Below, piece after piece: positions 24,085 through 34,074 of a DNA stretch of 64,000 nucleotides (positions are counted from its first letter, which is position 1; every line of letters starts with the position of its first letter). The stretch lies in NCBI RefSeq assembly GCF_002102155.1, contig NZ_LQOU01000020.1, forward strand, positions 62,001 to 126,000, in the 5' to 3' direction. A model generated the notes under the pieces. That model saw only the letters and a program-made list of their open reading frames with translations, did not search any database and had not been told where the DNA came from. Made by a program: the position numbers and the translations under genes. Source of the DNA: Mycobacterium europaeum (GTDB lineage: Bacteria; Actinomycetota; Actinomycetes; Mycobacteriales; Mycobacteriaceae).

Positions 24085-24219
24085 CGGGGCACCGGGGAAG
24101 TCTCCCGGGCCGACGTCGCGCTGGTGCTGGCCGCCGCGCTCGCGGACGATTCGACCGTCGGCCGAACGATCGACTTCAACAACGGTGAGACACCGATCGC
24201 CGAAGCGCTGGCGGGCTGA
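24085..24219 (+). pseudogene. 3' remnant of an NAD(P)-binding (NmrA/SDR-like) gene
   Basis: From 24085 an open frame with no start reads ...GEVSRADVALVLAAALAD, then GRTIDFNNGETPIAEALAG and stops at 24217-24219. This matches the C-terminal end of NAD(P)H-binding YwnB/NmrA-type proteins (RADVA..L, GRTF.F..GDTPI.EAL). The remainder of the gene is absent: the SDR stop is only 19 bases upstream. It looks like the stump left when the island joined the chromosome. Confidence 0.65.
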
Positions 24220-24279
24220 TTCGGCCGGCCGGGGTAAGCTCCGCTACGCAGCTGGTCTGCCGTCGCCGCAAGGCAACGG

Positions 24280-24470
24280 CATCGAGCGAAGCACGTTAGT
24301 CATGCTTCGCGAGAGGGAACCCGGTGAGAGCCCGGGACTGTCCCGCAGCGGTATGCAGGAACGACCGCCGTCAACCAAGCACTGGTCGCAAGACCGGGAA
24401 GCGACGGCCAGTAGGAACACCGACAGGTGTGCGCCTGCGAGTCCGAAGACCTGCCAGCCGTGCCGGGCGC
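24280..24470 (+). ncRNA. Cobalamin riboswitch in the metE leader
   Basis: The leader contains the conserved core GAGGGAACCCGGTGAGAGCC (from 24313) followed by a CTGTCCCGC block, and the B12 box GAGTCCGAAGACCTGCC (24439-24455). Together these define the AdoCbl-sensing riboswitch. The boundaries are approximate. It lies 139 bases before metE, the cobalamin-independent methionine synthase, which such switches repress when B12 is present; the same arrangement is known in M. tuberculosis. Confidence 0.92.
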
Positions 24471-24608
24471 GCCGCGTCCGGCGGCTCATCGCCTCGTGGA
24501 ATGGGCGTCTGGCTGAAGGCGTTGCGGTTGTGCACAGGGTGCACGCCGCGGCGGATCGGCTGCGCGTCCGCTGGCGGTGACCACCCCGCTGACCGATAGG
24601 ACCGTACC

Positions 24609-26888
24609 GTGACCGTTCAACCATTCGCCGCCACCGTCATCGGCTCGCCACGCATCGGGCCCAAGCGCGAACTCAAGCGCGCCACCGAGGGCTACTGGGC
24701 CGGGCGAACCAGCCGGGCCGAGCTCGAGAAGGTCGCCGCCACCTTGCGCCGCGACATGTGGAAGGGGCTGGCCGATGCCGGCCTGGACTCGGTTCCGGTG
24801 AACACCTTCTCCTACTACGACCAGATGCTGGACACGGCGGTGATGCTCGGCGCCCTGCCGGCTCGCGCCGCACGGGTCGCCGACGATCTGGACCGCTACT
24901 TCGCCGCCGCGCGCGGCAACTCCGAGGTCGCACCGCTGGAGATGACCAAGTGGTTCGACACGAACTACCACTACCTGGTCCCGGAGATCGAGCCCGCGAC
25001 CACGTTCTCACTCAACCCGGACAAGGTGCTGTCCGAGCTGAAAGAGGCTCTTGCGCAAGGAATTCCGGCCCGTCCGGTGGTCATCGGGCCGATCACGTTC
25101 CTGCTGCTGAGCAAGGGCGTCAAAGGCTCGGCCGCCCCCATCGAGCGGCTCGAGGAGCTGGTGGGAATCTACGCGGAGCTGTTGTCCCTGCTCGCCGACC
25201 CGTCCGTTGGGGGCGCGCGGTGGGTGCAGTTCGACGAGCCGGCGCTGGTCACCGACATCTCCCCCGACGCGCCCGCGCTGGCCGAAGCCGCGTACAACGC
25301 GCTGGGCAAGGTCGGCAACCGGCCGGCCATCTTCATCGCGACCTACTTCGGTGACCCCGGCGCCGCCCTGGCCGGGCTGGCCCGCACGCCGGTCGAGGCG
25401 ATCGGCATCGACCTGGTTTACGGTGCCGGCACGGCGGTGGCGGGCATACCCGAGTTGTCCGGCAAGACCGTGGTGGCCGGCGTCGTCGACGGGCGCAACG
25501 TCTGGCGCACCGACCTGGAGTCGGCGCTGGGCAAACTGGCCGCCCTGCGGGATTCGGCGGCCACGGTGGCGGTTTCGACCTCGTGCTCGACGATGCACGT
25601 GCCCTACTCGCTGGAACCGGAAACCGGGCTCGACGACGCGCTGCGCAGCTGGCTGGCCTTCGGGCGGGAGAAGGTCGCCGAGGTGGTGACGCTCGCGCGC
25701 GCACTGCGCGACGGACGCGACGCCGTCGCCGGCGAGATCGCGGCGTCCAATGCCGTGGTGGCCTCGCGCAGGAGCGATCCGCGGCTGCACAACGACCGGG
25801 TACGCGCCCGCATCGACTCGATCGTCGCGTCGGGCACGCACCGGGGCGACGCGGCGGCGCGCCGCGCCAGCCAGGAGGAGCGGCTGCACCTGCCGCCGCT
25901 GCCGACGACCACCATCGGCTCCTACCCGCAGACCTCCGCGATCCGCAAGGCCCGCGCCGCGCTGCGGGCCGGCGAGATCGACCAGGCGGAGTACGAGAAG
26001 CGGATGCGCAAGGAGATCGCCGACGTCATCAAGCTGCAGGAGGAGCTCGGGCTCGACGTGCTGGTGCACGGTGAGCCGGAGCGCAACGACATGGTGCAGT
26101 ACTTCGCCGAACAGCTGGAGGGCTTCTTCGCGACGCAGAACGGCTGGGTGCAGTCCTACGGCAGTCGCTGCGTGCGCCCGCCGATCCTGTACGGCGACGT
26201 CGTCCGCACGCAGCCGATGACCGTCGAGTGGATCAGCTATGCGCAGTCGTTGACCGACAAGCCGGTGAAGGGCATGCTGACCGGCCCGGTCACCATCCTG
26301 GCGTGGTCGTTCGTCCGCGACGACCAGCCGCTGGCCGACACCGCTAACCAGGTGGCGCTGGCCATCCGGGACGAGACCGTGGACCTGCAATCCGCCGGCA
26401 TCGCGGTGATCCAGGTCGACGAGCCGGCGCTGCGGGAGTTGCTGCCGCTGCGCCGCGCCGACCAGGACGACTACTTGCGTTGGGCCGTAGGGTCTTTCCG
26501 GTTGGCCACCTCCGGCGTCGCGGACTCCACGCAGATCCACACCCATCTGTGCTATTCGGAGTTCGGCGAGGTGATCGGGGCCATCGCCGACCTGGACGCC
26601 GACGTGACGTCCATCGAGGCGGCACGCTCGCACATGGAGGTGCTCGACGACCTCAACGCGGCGGGCTTCTCCAACAGCGTCGGCCCGGGCGTCTACGACA
26701 TCCACTCGCCGCGGGTGCCGGGCACGGGCGAGATGGCCGAGGCGTTGCGCGCGGCACTGAGAGCCGTTCCCCCGGAACGGCTCTGGGTCAACCCCGACTG
26801 CGGGCTGAAGACCCGCAACCCCGATGAGGTGACCGCGTCGTTGAAGAACATGGTCGCCGCGGCCCAGGAGGTCCGGGCGGGCGCCTGA
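24609..26888 (+). CDS. metE: 5-methyltetrahydropteroyltriglutamate-homocysteine methyltransferase (cobalamin-independent methionine synthase)
   Basis: A 759-aa MetE of normal length that transfers the methyl group from methyl-tetrahydrofolate-polyglutamate to homocysteine. Two barrel halves are present. The catalytic zinc ligands are in the C-terminal barrel: His and Cys in [10 protein letters not shown] and Cys in [21 protein letters not shown] and [12 protein letters not shown] are other family blocks. GTG start at 24609. Regulated by the upstream cobalamin riboswitch. Orthologous in position to Rv1133c. Followed by a long perfect hairpin. Confidence 0.97.
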   Translation: MTVQPFAATVIGSPRIGPKRELKRATEGYWAGRTSRAELEKVAATLRRDMWKGLADAGLDSVPVNTFSYYDQMLDTAVMLGALPARAARVADDLDRYFAAARGNSEVAPLEMTKWFDTNYHYLVPEIEPATTFSLNPDKVLSELKEALAQGIPARPVVIGPITFLLLSKGVKGSAAPIERLEELVGIYAELLSLLADPSVGGARWVQFDEPALVTDISPDAPALAEAAYNALGKVGNRPAIFIATYFGDPGAALAGLARTPVEAIGIDLVYGAGTAVAGIPELSGKTVVAGVVDGRNVWRTDLESALGKLAALRDSAATVAVSTSCSTMHVPYSLEPETGLDDALRSWLAFGREKVAEVVTLARALRDGRDAVAGEIAASNAVVASRRSDPRLHNDRVRARIDSIVASGTHRGDAAARRASQEERLHLPPLPTTTIGSYPQTSAIRKARAALRAGEIDQAEYEKRMRKEIADVIKLQEELGLDVLVHGEPERNDMVQYFAEQLEGFFATQNGWVQSYGSRCVRPPILYGDVVRTQPMTVEWISYAQSLTDKPVKGMLTGPVTILAWSFVRDDQPLADTANQVALAIRDETVDLQSAGIAVIQVDEPALRELLPLRRADQDDYLRWAVGSFRLATSGVADSTQIHTHLCYSEFGEVIGAIADLDADVTSIEAARSHMEVLDDLNAAGFSNSVGPGVYDIHSPRVPGTGEMAEALRAALRAVPPERLWVNPDCGLKTRNPDEVTASLKNMVAAAQEVRAGA

Positions 26889-26894
26889 GCCTGG

Positions 26895-26952
26895 CGAGCA
26901 GACGCAGAATCGCACGATCCGGGCCTCCGGAGTGCGATTCTGCGTCTGCTCG
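26895..26952. terminator. Long perfect inverted repeat between convergent metE and the DUF3556 gene
   Basis: Two perfectly complementary 21-base arms (26895-26915 and 26932-26952, beginning CGAGCAGACG) enclose a 16-base loop. The element fills almost the whole convergent gap and reaches within 3 bases of the minus-strand stop. It has no U-tract, so it may act as a bidirectional hairpin terminator or be a mobile palindromic repeat. Confidence 0.7.
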
Positions 26953-26954
26953 CG

Positions 26955-28679
26955 CTATTCGGACACCACCTCGACGGGCAGGTCGTCGGCCCACGGCTGC
27001 CGCGTCACCATGTCCGCGACCCGGACGATGCCGCGCTCGAACTCGCCCGTCGCCGCGTCGACCAGCCGGTAGGCCTGAGTCTGCTTGTGAATCGGCTGGG
27101 CGTCGAGCAGGACCACGCGCACCTCGCCCGGCTCGAAGTGGCAGCGTTCCTGCAGCGCGGCGATCAGCTGCTCGTTGTGCATGTGGCCGTCACCGAAATT
27201 CCAGCCGATGGCGGTGCTGCAGATGCGCTCACCGTCGATGAGGATGTAGTCGTCCTCGTTCTGGCCCGCCATCGCGCGGTGCGCCAGGGTGAACAGCGCG
27301 CGGCCATGAGTGTTGAACCCGCGGAACGCATATCCCATGTAGATCGGGATCTGGGCGGCCTCCGGGCTGCCGTAGAACCGCTCCAGCTGGGCCTGCGGCA
27401 TGCTCGCGATCGCCACGATGCCCCGGGTGATCTTGTCGTTGCCCGAGGGCTTGATGCACCACAGCGTGGTGTCCCAGTTTCCGGCGTAGTACCGCATTCC
27501 GGGCAGGAACGAGATCTTGCGTGGAAACAGGTTGCCCAACACCACGATTCCCGCGACGACGACGAACAGGATCGCCACCGCCACGGGGTGTCTCAGGTCG
27601 CGTAGCCCCAGGCGGGCGTGCGCCACGAACAGCGCGAGCACGCCGTAGATCATGAAGACGTTCCACTCCAGCGGCACGCCCATGGGGATCGACACGAGGA
27701 TCCCCAGGTGGAAGCAGACCATCACGATCGCGGCCACCGTGATGGGCCAGCCGCTGTGGCAGAAGAACAACGGCAGCGGCACCAGCATCTCGATGGCGGT
27801 GCTCACGTGCGCCAGCAATCGCGACAACCGCCCGGGCCGCAGATCGTCCGGGAAGTTCTCGAAGAACCGCCGCTTCAGCCAGCGGGGCCGCACCAGCGGG
27901 TTGTTCGACATCATCGTGGAGATCACGAACGGAAAGTGCTTGTTGAGCTTCGAGGTCGCGGCGCCCATCCAGATGATCAGGAACACCACCTTGGACCCGA
28001 CGATCATGTCGGCGCCGCCGAACAGGAAGGTCACCGCCATGGTCGCGTAGACCTCGCCGCGGGCGGCCAGGAAAATCACTTTGTCGCGCAACCCGAGCAC
28101 GCCCAGCAGCAGCAGGATCAGCACGACTTTCCAGCTCGGCAGCAACCCGACCGTCGTGCCCAGCTCGGGGATCGGCCCGGTGCCGTCGGCGAACAGCGCG
28201 CTCAGCGTCACCAGCAGGAACAGCGCGTACAGCGCGACGTCGATCGGCTTGCGCTTGGTGCCCCTGGTCAGGGGGACCCGGTCGGGCCACGGTGGCAGCC
28301 GGATGGTGCCGAACCGCATCCAGTACAGGATCGAGCCCATGGGCGGGAAGAACCGGTTGTTCAACGGCCCGAAGCCGCAACCCAGCCCGATCACCTCGAA
28401 CAGCATCGTGTAGAGCACGACCTTCTCGAAGGCGATGGGTTCCGACCACCACGACGCGACGTTGGTGAAGCCGCCGAAGCCTCTGGTCGCCGAGGCGAAC
28501 ACCCAGGCGCCGAGGATGTAGAGCAGGATCTTGACGACGTAGAACAGGTGCAGCGCGACCGGCGTGCCGAAGCCCACTTCGGCCCAGTGCTTGGCCATCG
28601 GCCGGATCTTTTCGCTGCGGGTGCCCTTGTTCCACTCGGCCATGTCGAGCTGCGGCAGCTCAGGCTTGAGAAATCCCAT
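26955..28679 (-). CDS. DUF3556 integral membrane protein (Rv1132-like)
   Basis: A 574-aa protein with about ten hydrophobic segments starting near residue 50 (LHLFYVVKILLYILGAWVFA) and a soluble C-terminal domain after about residue 400 (FNTHGRALFTLAHRAM). Length and position match Rv1132. The ATG at 28679 has no ribosome site; a TAATCT -10 six bases upstream suggests a leaderless transcript. A KstR-type operator overlaps that promoter, linking the gene to sterol-responsive control. Function unknown; some relatives are annotated as lipase-maturation or HTTM-like. Confidence 0.88.
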   Translation of the reverse strand: MGFLKPELPQLDMAEWNKGTRSEKIRPMAKHWAEVGFGTPVALHLFYVVKILLYILGAWVFASATRGFGGFTNVASWWSEPIAFEKVVLYTMLFEVIGLGCGFGPLNNRFFPPMGSILYWMRFGTIRLPPWPDRVPLTRGTKRKPIDVALYALFLLVTLSALFADGTGPIPELGTTVGLLPSWKVVLILLLLGVLGLRDKVIFLAARGEVYATMAVTFLFGGADMIVGSKVVFLIIWMGAATSKLNKHFPFVISTMMSNNPLVRPRWLKRRFFENFPDDLRPGRLSRLLAHVSTAIEMLVPLPLFFCHSGWPITVAAIVMVCFHLGILVSIPMGVPLEWNVFMIYGVLALFVAHARLGLRDLRHPVAVAILFVVVAGIVVLGNLFPRKISFLPGMRYYAGNWDTTLWCIKPSGNDKITRGIVAIASMPQAQLERFYGSPEAAQIPIYMGYAFRGFNTHGRALFTLAHRAMAGQNEDDYILIDGERICSTAIGWNFGDGHMHNEQLIAALQERCHFEPGEVRVVLLDAQPIHKQTQAYRLVDAATGEFERGIVRVADMVTRQPWADDLPVEVVSE

Positions 28680-28686
28680 GGTGGTC

Positions 28687-28704
28687 AGATTAGAACGTGT
28701 TCTA
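28687..28704 (-). promoter_or_regulatory. KstR-type operator over the -10 of the DUF3556 gene
   Basis: TAGAACGTGTTCTA at 28691-28704 matches every fixed base of the KstR consensus TnnAACnnGTTnnA and is an inverted repeat with 6-base arms. On the minus strand it abuts and overlaps TAATCT (28692-28687), a -10 element whose start would coincide with the ATG. KstR is the TetR repressor of cholesterol catabolism in mycobacteria. Binding is predicted, not shown. Confidence 0.7.
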
Positions 28705-28758
28705 GGCGCGCGGCACGTAAGCGGGGCAAGAAACCTTTGCCACCGAGGAGGCACCACG

Positions 28759-28806
28759 ATGACCGGCACCCGCGATCTGGTGTGGCGGTACGGCGGCCCG
28801 GGCTGA
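28759..28806 (+). CDS. Candidate 15-residue small ORF
   Basis: A short frame MTGTRDLVWRYGGPG follows a strong GAGGAGG ribosome site seven bases upstream of its ATG, on the plus strand in the gap where prpC lies in M. tuberculosis. It may be a real small protein, a leader peptide or the stump of a deleted gene. The rest of the 240-bp gap (28680-28919) holds the KstR-type site and imperfect inverted repeats around 28817-28912. Confidence 0.3.
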   Translation: MTGTRDLVWRYGGPG

Positions 28807-28919
28807 GCCGCGCGCACTCCCGAGTGTGAGGTGAGGGCTTTCGGTGTGCGCTCAGGACGAGAAATCCGCGCAGTTCCCGCCCTGGACACACACTCAAAGC
28901 CGTGAGCGCACACGCGTTT

Positions 28920-30428
28920 TCACTCACCAAAGATCCCGGGAGTGATCACCGGCGCCCGCTCGAGCGCCCGCGGATCGACCATGACATTGAGCGCGTCGAG
29001 GTCACCCGCGGGCAGATCCGCCAGCGCGTCCACCGTGGACAGAAACCTGTCCCGCTCCGCCGGTGCGACGAGGCCGCCGGCGAGCTCGGTGAACTTCTGC
29101 ACGTACTGCGGCCTTCGGAACGGCCGCGCGCCCAACGGCTGGGCGTCCGCCACGGCCAGTTCGTCGACGATCACTTCGCCACTCTTCAGCGTGACCTCGG
29201 CGCGCGCCCCGAACGCCCGCTCCGCCGGGTCCGTCGCGTGGTAGCGCCGGGTCCACTCCGGGTCCTCGACCGTGCAGACCTTGCGCCACAGTTCGACGGT
29301 GTCGGGCCGGTGGGCCCGCTCCGGGGCGTAGGAGCGATCGTGATGCCAGCTGCCGTCCTGCAGCGCGACGGCGAAGATGTAGGGCAGCGAGTGGTCGAGC
29401 GTCTCCCGTGACGCGTCGGGGTCGAACTTCTGCGGATCCCCCGAGCCCGTTCCGATCACGACGTGGGTGTGGTGGCTGGTATGCAGCACTATCGTGGCCA
29501 CCTCATCGAGGTCACCGATGCGTGCCCGCAGCCGCCGCGCCAGGTCGATGGGGGCCTGGCTCTGATACTCCGCCGAGTGCTCCTTGGTATAGCTGTCCAG
29601 GATGGCGCGCTTGGGCTCGCCGGGAGCGGGCAGCGGCACGCGGTATTCGCGTTCGGGTCCGCCCAGCAGCCAGGCGATCACGCCGTCCTCCCCTTCCCAG
29701 ATGGGCGCCGGCGACCCCTCACCGCGCATCGCGCGGTCCACGGCCTCGATGGCGACCTTGCCGGCGTGCGCGGGGGCGAACGCCTTCCAGCTGGAGATCA
29801 GACCCTTGCGGGATTGGCGGGTGCTGGTGGTGAGGTGCAGCGCCTGCCCGATCGCCTGGTAGATGGTCTCGGTGTCCAGGCGCAGCATGGTTCCGATGCC
29901 CGCCGCCACCGACGGTCCCAGATGCGCGACGTGGTCGATCTTGTGCTCGTGCAGGCAGATTCCGCGGGACAGGTCGATCTGGATCTCGTAGGCGGTGGCC
30001 AGTCCGCGGAGCAGGTCGGCGCCGGGCAACCCCAGCTGCTGGGCGACCGCGACCAGCGGGGGGATATTGTCGCCGGGGTGGGAGTACTCGGCGGCCAAAA
30101 ACGTGTCGTGGAAGTCGAGTTCGCGCACCGCGACGCTGTTGGCCCACGCCGCCCACTCGGCCGAATAGGTTCCCGCGACCCCGAAAACCCTTGCCCCGCG
30201 CGGCGCGGGATGGGCCAGCGCCTGCCGGCGCGCCACGGTGACCGGCCGGCGCAACACGGCGGCCGCACTGACCGCCGCGTTGTCGATGATCCGATTGGCC
30301 ACCATCTCCGCGGTTTCCGGCTCGACCGCGACCGGGTCGGCGGCGACCGCCGCGATTTTCGCCGCCAGGTGTTCGGCGCGGGGAAAGTCGTCGGAGCTGC
30401 GCCGCGTCCGCACCGTATGCACCAACAC
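28920..30428 (-). CDS. prpD: 2-methylcitrate dehydratase (MmgE/PrpD family)
   Basis: A 502-aa PrpD that dehydrates 2-methylcitrate in the methylcitrate cycle of propionyl-CoA disposal. Family blocks: [54 protein letters not shown] and [13 protein letters not shown]. The sequence and GTG start at 30428 closely follow Rv1130. Unlike M. tuberculosis, the next gene is not prpC and no prpR lies upstream, so methylcitrate synthase and regulator must be elsewhere or missing. Confidence 0.92.
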   Translation of the reverse strand: MLVHTVRTRRSSDDFPRAEHLAAKIAAVAADPVAVEPETAEMVANRIIDNAAVSAAAVLRRPVTVARRQALAHPAPRGARVFGVAGTYSAEWAAWANSVAVRELDFHDTFLAAEYSHPGDNIPPLVAVAQQLGLPGADLLRGLATAYEIQIDLSRGICLHEHKIDHVAHLGPSVAAGIGTMLRLDTETIYQAIGQALHLTTSTRQSRKGLISSWKAFAPAHAGKVAIEAVDRAMRGEGSPAPIWEGEDGVIAWLLGGPEREYRVPLPAPGEPKRAILDSYTKEHSAEYQSQAPIDLARRLRARIGDLDEVATIVLHTSHHTHVVIGTGSGDPQKFDPDASRETLDHSLPYIFAVALQDGSWHHDRSYAPERAHRPDTVELWRKVCTVEDPEWTRRYHATDPAERAFGARAEVTLKSGEVIVDELAVADAQPLGARPFRRPQYVQKFTELAGGLVAPAERDRFLSTVDALADLPAGDLDALNVMVDPRALERAPVITPGIFGE

Positions 30429-30545
30429 AAACCCGCAGCCTATGGGCGGCGAGAACGCCTGCGGAAATCTCCGTGAACCCGCCGCCGCCGCGCCGGCCGA
30501 GGTGTAGTTTGCTGCTGGGGCGCTGCCCAGATTGAGGAGCCAGCC

Positions 30546-31910
30546 GTGTCAGAGGTCGATTATTGCGTGGTCGGAGCGGGATTCGCGGGCTTGACGGCCG
30601 CCCTGCGGTTGAAACAGGCGGGCCACTCGGTGGCCTTGCTGGAGGCGCGTGACAGGGTCGGTGGCCGCACCTTCACCGAGTACCTGCCCGACGGGACGTG
30701 GATCGATCGCGGCGGCGCGTGGATCGGGCCGGGACAGGACCGGATCTACGCGCTGATGGACGAGTTCGGCGTGTCCGAGTACAAGCAACACCACGACGGC
30801 GACGCGATGATGATCGTCGACGGCAAGAAGCACCGCTACGGCGGCACCATCCCCTGGACGATGAGCCCGTGGGCGGTCGCCAACCTCGGGGTCGGCCTGC
30901 TGTCGATCGAGAAGATGGCCAAATCCCTTCCGCGCGAGGCACCTTGGGACGCCAAGCAGGCCGACGAGTGGGATCGCATCAGCGTGGGCGAATGGATCGA
31001 GCAGAGCACCATGTCCAAGGCTGCCCGCGAGATGCTGGACATGGCGCTGGCCGGCACCTACACCTCGGCGGGATCGGAGACGTCGCTGCTGTGGTGCCTG
31101 GCGCAGATGGGCTCCGGCGGCGGCCCCACCTTCGTCATCTCCGGCAAGGGCGGCGCCCAGGATGCCCGCCCGGTCGGCGGGATGGGCGCCATCTACGGTC
31201 GCATCGTGGCCGAACTGGGCGAGTCCCTGCACCTTTCGCAGCCGGTGCGGCAGATCGCCCAGGACGCGGACGGCGTGACGGTCGGCGCGGCCGACCTGAC
31301 CGTGCGCGCCCGGCGGGCCATCGTGGCGGTCCCGCTGGCGATCGCGTCTTCGATCGTCTACGAGCCGATGCTGCCGGTGGATCGGGCGCTGCTGCACCAG
31401 CGCATGCCGAGCGGGGCGGTCATCAAGACGTCGATCGTCTACGACGAGCCCTTCTGGCGCAGCGATGGGCTGTCCGGCCAGTCGGCCGCACCGGGAACCC
31501 CGGCCACGCTGACGATCGACGCCTGCACCGACACCGGAGAGCCCGGCATCATGTGCGTCATCACCGAAGGGCCCGCGGCGCGCCGGCTGACCAAGCTCAA
31601 CGAAGCAGAGCGCAGGGCCACGCTCGTCGGCGAACTGGTCGACCGGTTCGGCGAGAAGGCCAGAACGCCGCGGGAGTACCACGAACAGAACTGGACGACC
31701 GAGCGTTACTCCGGCGGCGGGATGATCAGCCACGCCCCCACCGGCGTGCTCACCGAATTCGGATACACCCTGCGCGAGCCGTGTGGCCGCGTGCACTGGG
31801 CCGGGACGGAGAGCTCGGCCGTCATGTGCGGCTGGATCGACGGCGCCATCCGCTCCGGTGAGCGCGCCGCGATGGAAGTCCGGGAGGCCGAGACCGCCGC
31901 GGTGGTCTGA
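30546..31910 (+). CDS. Flavin monoamine oxidase family protein
   Basis: A 454-aa FAD amine oxidase: [13 protein letters not shown] at residues 8-20, [21 protein letters not shown], and the C-terminal [19 protein letters not shown]. At the position of the cysteine that links FAD covalently in human MAO (SGGCY) it has SGGGM, so FAD is probably held non-covalently. It oxidises a primary or secondary amine to the aldehyde with H2O2 release. GAGGAG supports the GTG at 30546. It occupies the place of prpR. Confidence 0.9.
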   Translation: MSEVDYCVVGAGFAGLTAALRLKQAGHSVALLEARDRVGGRTFTEYLPDGTWIDRGGAWIGPGQDRIYALMDEFGVSEYKQHHDGDAMMIVDGKKHRYGGTIPWTMSPWAVANLGVGLLSIEKMAKSLPREAPWDAKQADEWDRISVGEWIEQSTMSKAAREMLDMALAGTYTSAGSETSLLWCLAQMGSGGGPTFVISGKGGAQDARPVGGMGAIYGRIVAELGESLHLSQPVRQIAQDADGVTVGAADLTVRARRAIVAVPLAIASSIVYEPMLPVDRALLHQRMPSGAVIKTSIVYDEPFWRSDGLSGQSAAPGTPATLTIDACTDTGEPGIMCVITEGPAARRLTKLNEAERRATLVGELVDRFGEKARTPREYHEQNWTTERYSGGGMISHAPTGVLTEFGYTLREPCGRVHWAGTESSAVMCGWIDGAIRSGERAAMEVREAETAAVV

Positions 31911-31996
31911 TCGCGGTCGCCTAGCCAAATCACTTGAGCCACTTTTGTTTCAGCAGTCTCAGCGCAGCCCTTCTTGTCGGTGGGAAGTCATAATAT

Positions 31997-32012
31997 TCGA
32001 ACATGCGTTCGA
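31997..32012 (+). promoter_or_regulatory. SOS box (LexA operator) overlapping the start of the 13E12 gene
   Basis: TCGAACATGCGTTCGA is an exact match to the mycobacterial LexA consensus TCGAAC-N4-GTTCGA. The ATG of the HNH gene (32003-32005) lies in its spacer. LexA bound here would block initiation or leaderless translation-coupled transcription; the gene is predicted to be DNA-damage inducible. 13E12 genes are known to carry such boxes. Confidence 0.85.
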
Positions 32013-33364
32013 GTGATCGTGAGCAGATCGCGCCCGACTATGCCGCGCTGCACGAGGTGGTCTCACGCATCGCCGAGCACTCCTACGATGCGCTGACCAC
32101 CCCCGAGCGCTTCGCCTACCTCGAATCGCTCGAACGCGAGATGCGGCGACTGCCCGTGGCCGGCCACGCGTTGATCAACCAGATCGATTGCCAAGCCACG
32201 CCGGCAGAACTCGGCGGCAAGTTCGCGCACGTATTGGCCGACCGACTGCGCATCACCCGCGGCGAAGCCACTCGCCGGATCACCGACGCTCGCACGCTGG
32301 GCACGCGGCAGGCGCTGACCGGGGAGCCGCTGGCCCCGCGGTACGAGGCCACCGCGGCCGCCCAGCGCGCCGGGCTCGTCGGCGCATCGCACCTCGCGAT
32401 CATCCACCGCTTCTTCGATGAGCTGCCCTGCTGGGTCGACGCCCCCACCCGGCAAGCCGCCGAGCTCGACCTGGCCCGCTGGGCCAGCGCTCATCGCCCA
32501 GAAAGTCTGCGCAAAGTGGCCGAGCGCATCACTTGCTACCTCAATCCCGACGGACAGTTCACCGACCAGGACCGTGCTCGGCGTCGCAGCCTGACCCTAG
32601 GGACCCAAGATTCCGATGGCATGTCGCGCCTCAGTGGCTGGCTGACCCCCGAAGCCCGCGCCACCTGGGAGGCGGTGTTGGCCAAGCTGGCCGCGCCCGG
32701 TATGTGCAACCCGGACGACGACACCCCGGTGGTCGACGGCGCACCGCCCGAAGATGCGGCGCAGCGCGACACCCGCACAGCATCTCAGCGGAACCACGAC
32801 GGCCTCAACGCCGGCCTGCGCGCGATGCTTTGCAGCGGGAACCTCGGCCAGCACAACGGGCTGCCGGCGGCCATCGTCGTGACCACCACCCTCGCCGACC
32901 TGGAAGCCGCCGCGGGCAAGGGCTTGACCGGCGGGGGCACCATCTTGCCGATGTCCGACGTCATCCGCCTGGCCCGCCACGCTCACCACTATCTGGCCGT
33001 CTTCGACAAAGGCAAACCGGTGGCGCTGTATCACGGCAAGCGCCTGGCCTCACCCGGCCAGCGCATTGTGTTGTACGCCAAGGACCGCGGCTGCTCGGCA
33101 CCGGGCTGTGACGTCGCCGGCTATTACTGCGAGGTCCACCACGTCGAAGACTGGGCCGACACGCACCGGACCGACATCGAGCAGCTCACCCTGACCTGCG
33201 GACCGCACCACCGGCTCCTCGAGCAGGGCTGGACCACCCGAAAAAGCGCCAACGGCGACACCGAATGGATCCCGCCGCCCCACCTGGACCGCGGGCAACG
33301 CCGCACCAACTCCTTCCACCACCCCGAAAAGCTGATGGCCGAGGAGGACGACGACGACCCCTAG
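32003..33364 (+). CDS. 13E12 repeat family HNH endonuclease (DUF222)
   Basis: A 453-aa protein with an N-terminal DUF222 helical domain and a C-terminal HNH nuclease: CSAPGCDVAGYYCEVHHVEDW and TCGPHHRLLE supply the zinc cysteines and catalytic histidines. This is the 13E12 family, present in many copies in mycobacteria and held to be mobile-associated; the locus equals Rv1128c. The ATG sits within an SOS box. The stop abuts the convergent DoxX stop with no spacing. Confidence 0.92.
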   Translation: MRSSDREQIAPDYAALHEVVSRIAEHSYDALTTPERFAYLESLEREMRRLPVAGHALINQIDCQATPAELGGKFAHVLADRLRITRGEATRRITDARTLGTRQALTGEPLAPRYEATAAAQRAGLVGASHLAIIHRFFDELPCWVDAPTRQAAELDLARWASAHRPESLRKVAERITCYLNPDGQFTDQDRARRRSLTLGTQDSDGMSRLSGWLTPEARATWEAVLAKLAAPGMCNPDDDTPVVDGAPPEDAAQRDTRTASQRNHDGLNAGLRAMLCSGNLGQHNGLPAAIVVTTTLADLEAAAGKGLTGGGTILPMSDVIRLARHAHHYLAVFDKGKPVALYHGKRLASPGQRIVLYAKDRGCSAPGCDVAGYYCEVHHVEDWADTHRTDIEQLTLTCGPHHRLLEQGWTTRKSANGDTEWIPPPHLDRGQRRTNSFHHPEKLMAEEDDDDP

Positions 33365-33874
33365 CTAACCAGCCTGCTTAGCGGGCGGGCGGTAGAAGAT
33401 CACCAGCTGGCCGATCGCACCGGCGAGGCCGAGCACGACCGAGATCAGCAGACCCCGCCAGCCGTCCATCCAGTTGTGCCCGAAGACCACGTAATCCAGG
33501 CTGAACTTTCCGGCGCCCAGGGTGGCCACTGCGATGGCGCTGACCGCCAGGACGAGGTTGTATTCCCAGCCTTCCTTGACGATGAAGAAGCCGTTGGCCC
33601 GGTGCACGGTCCAGGCCGCGACCAGCATCAACGATACGAATCCCGCGGCGGGGATCGGTGTGAGCAACCCCGCGGCCAGACCCAGCCCGGCGGCCATCTC
33701 GGTCGTGGCGGCCACCGTCGCGTGGAACTTCCCGGGCTTCATGCCGATGCTCTCGAACCAGCGCGCGGTGCCGGGGATGCGGCCGCCGCCGAAGAATTTG
33801 TTGTAGCCATGCGCGGCCAACGTCACGCCCAACACCAGCCGCAGGATCAGTAGTCCGACGTCGTAGGGAGTCAT
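33365..33874 (-). CDS. DoxX family membrane protein
   Basis: A 169-aa protein with four hydrophobic segments and the DoxX start LLILRLVLGVTLAAHGYNKFFGG. DoxX-type proteins of mycobacteria join membrane redox complexes dealing with thiols and peroxide, but many homologues are uncharacterised. The ATG at 33874 gives MTPYDVGLLILR, the usual family N terminus; an upstream start at 33907 adds only 11 residues. Confidence 0.85.
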   Translation of the reverse strand: MTPYDVGLLILRLVLGVTLAAHGYNKFFGGGRIPGTARWFESIGMKPGKFHATVAATTEMAAGLGLAAGLLTPIPAAGFVSLMLVAAWTVHRANGFFIVKEGWEYNLVLAVSAIAVATLGAGKFSLDYVVFGHNWMDGWRGLLISVVLGLAGAIGQLVIFYRPPAKQAG

Positions 33875-34074
33875 ACCTGCAAACCTAGAGCATGGCACGG
33901 ACGGCATAACAGGAGCGGCGCGCAGCTAACTGCACTGATTCATGTGGGAACATTGCGGGCGTTCCGACGTTGGCCGATCAGCAGCAGATCACGAGGGGGT
34001 GCACCACGGCGCGTATCGCACGAGGCAGCGGCGCCCCCCGTGACGCGTCTGGGGCCGCTTCTGACGGGCAATCC

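Noticed and set aside
25008..26915. A 635-codon minus-strand frame opposite metE
   Set aside because: metE is certain from zinc ligands and riboswitch; the antisense frame has no recognisable features.
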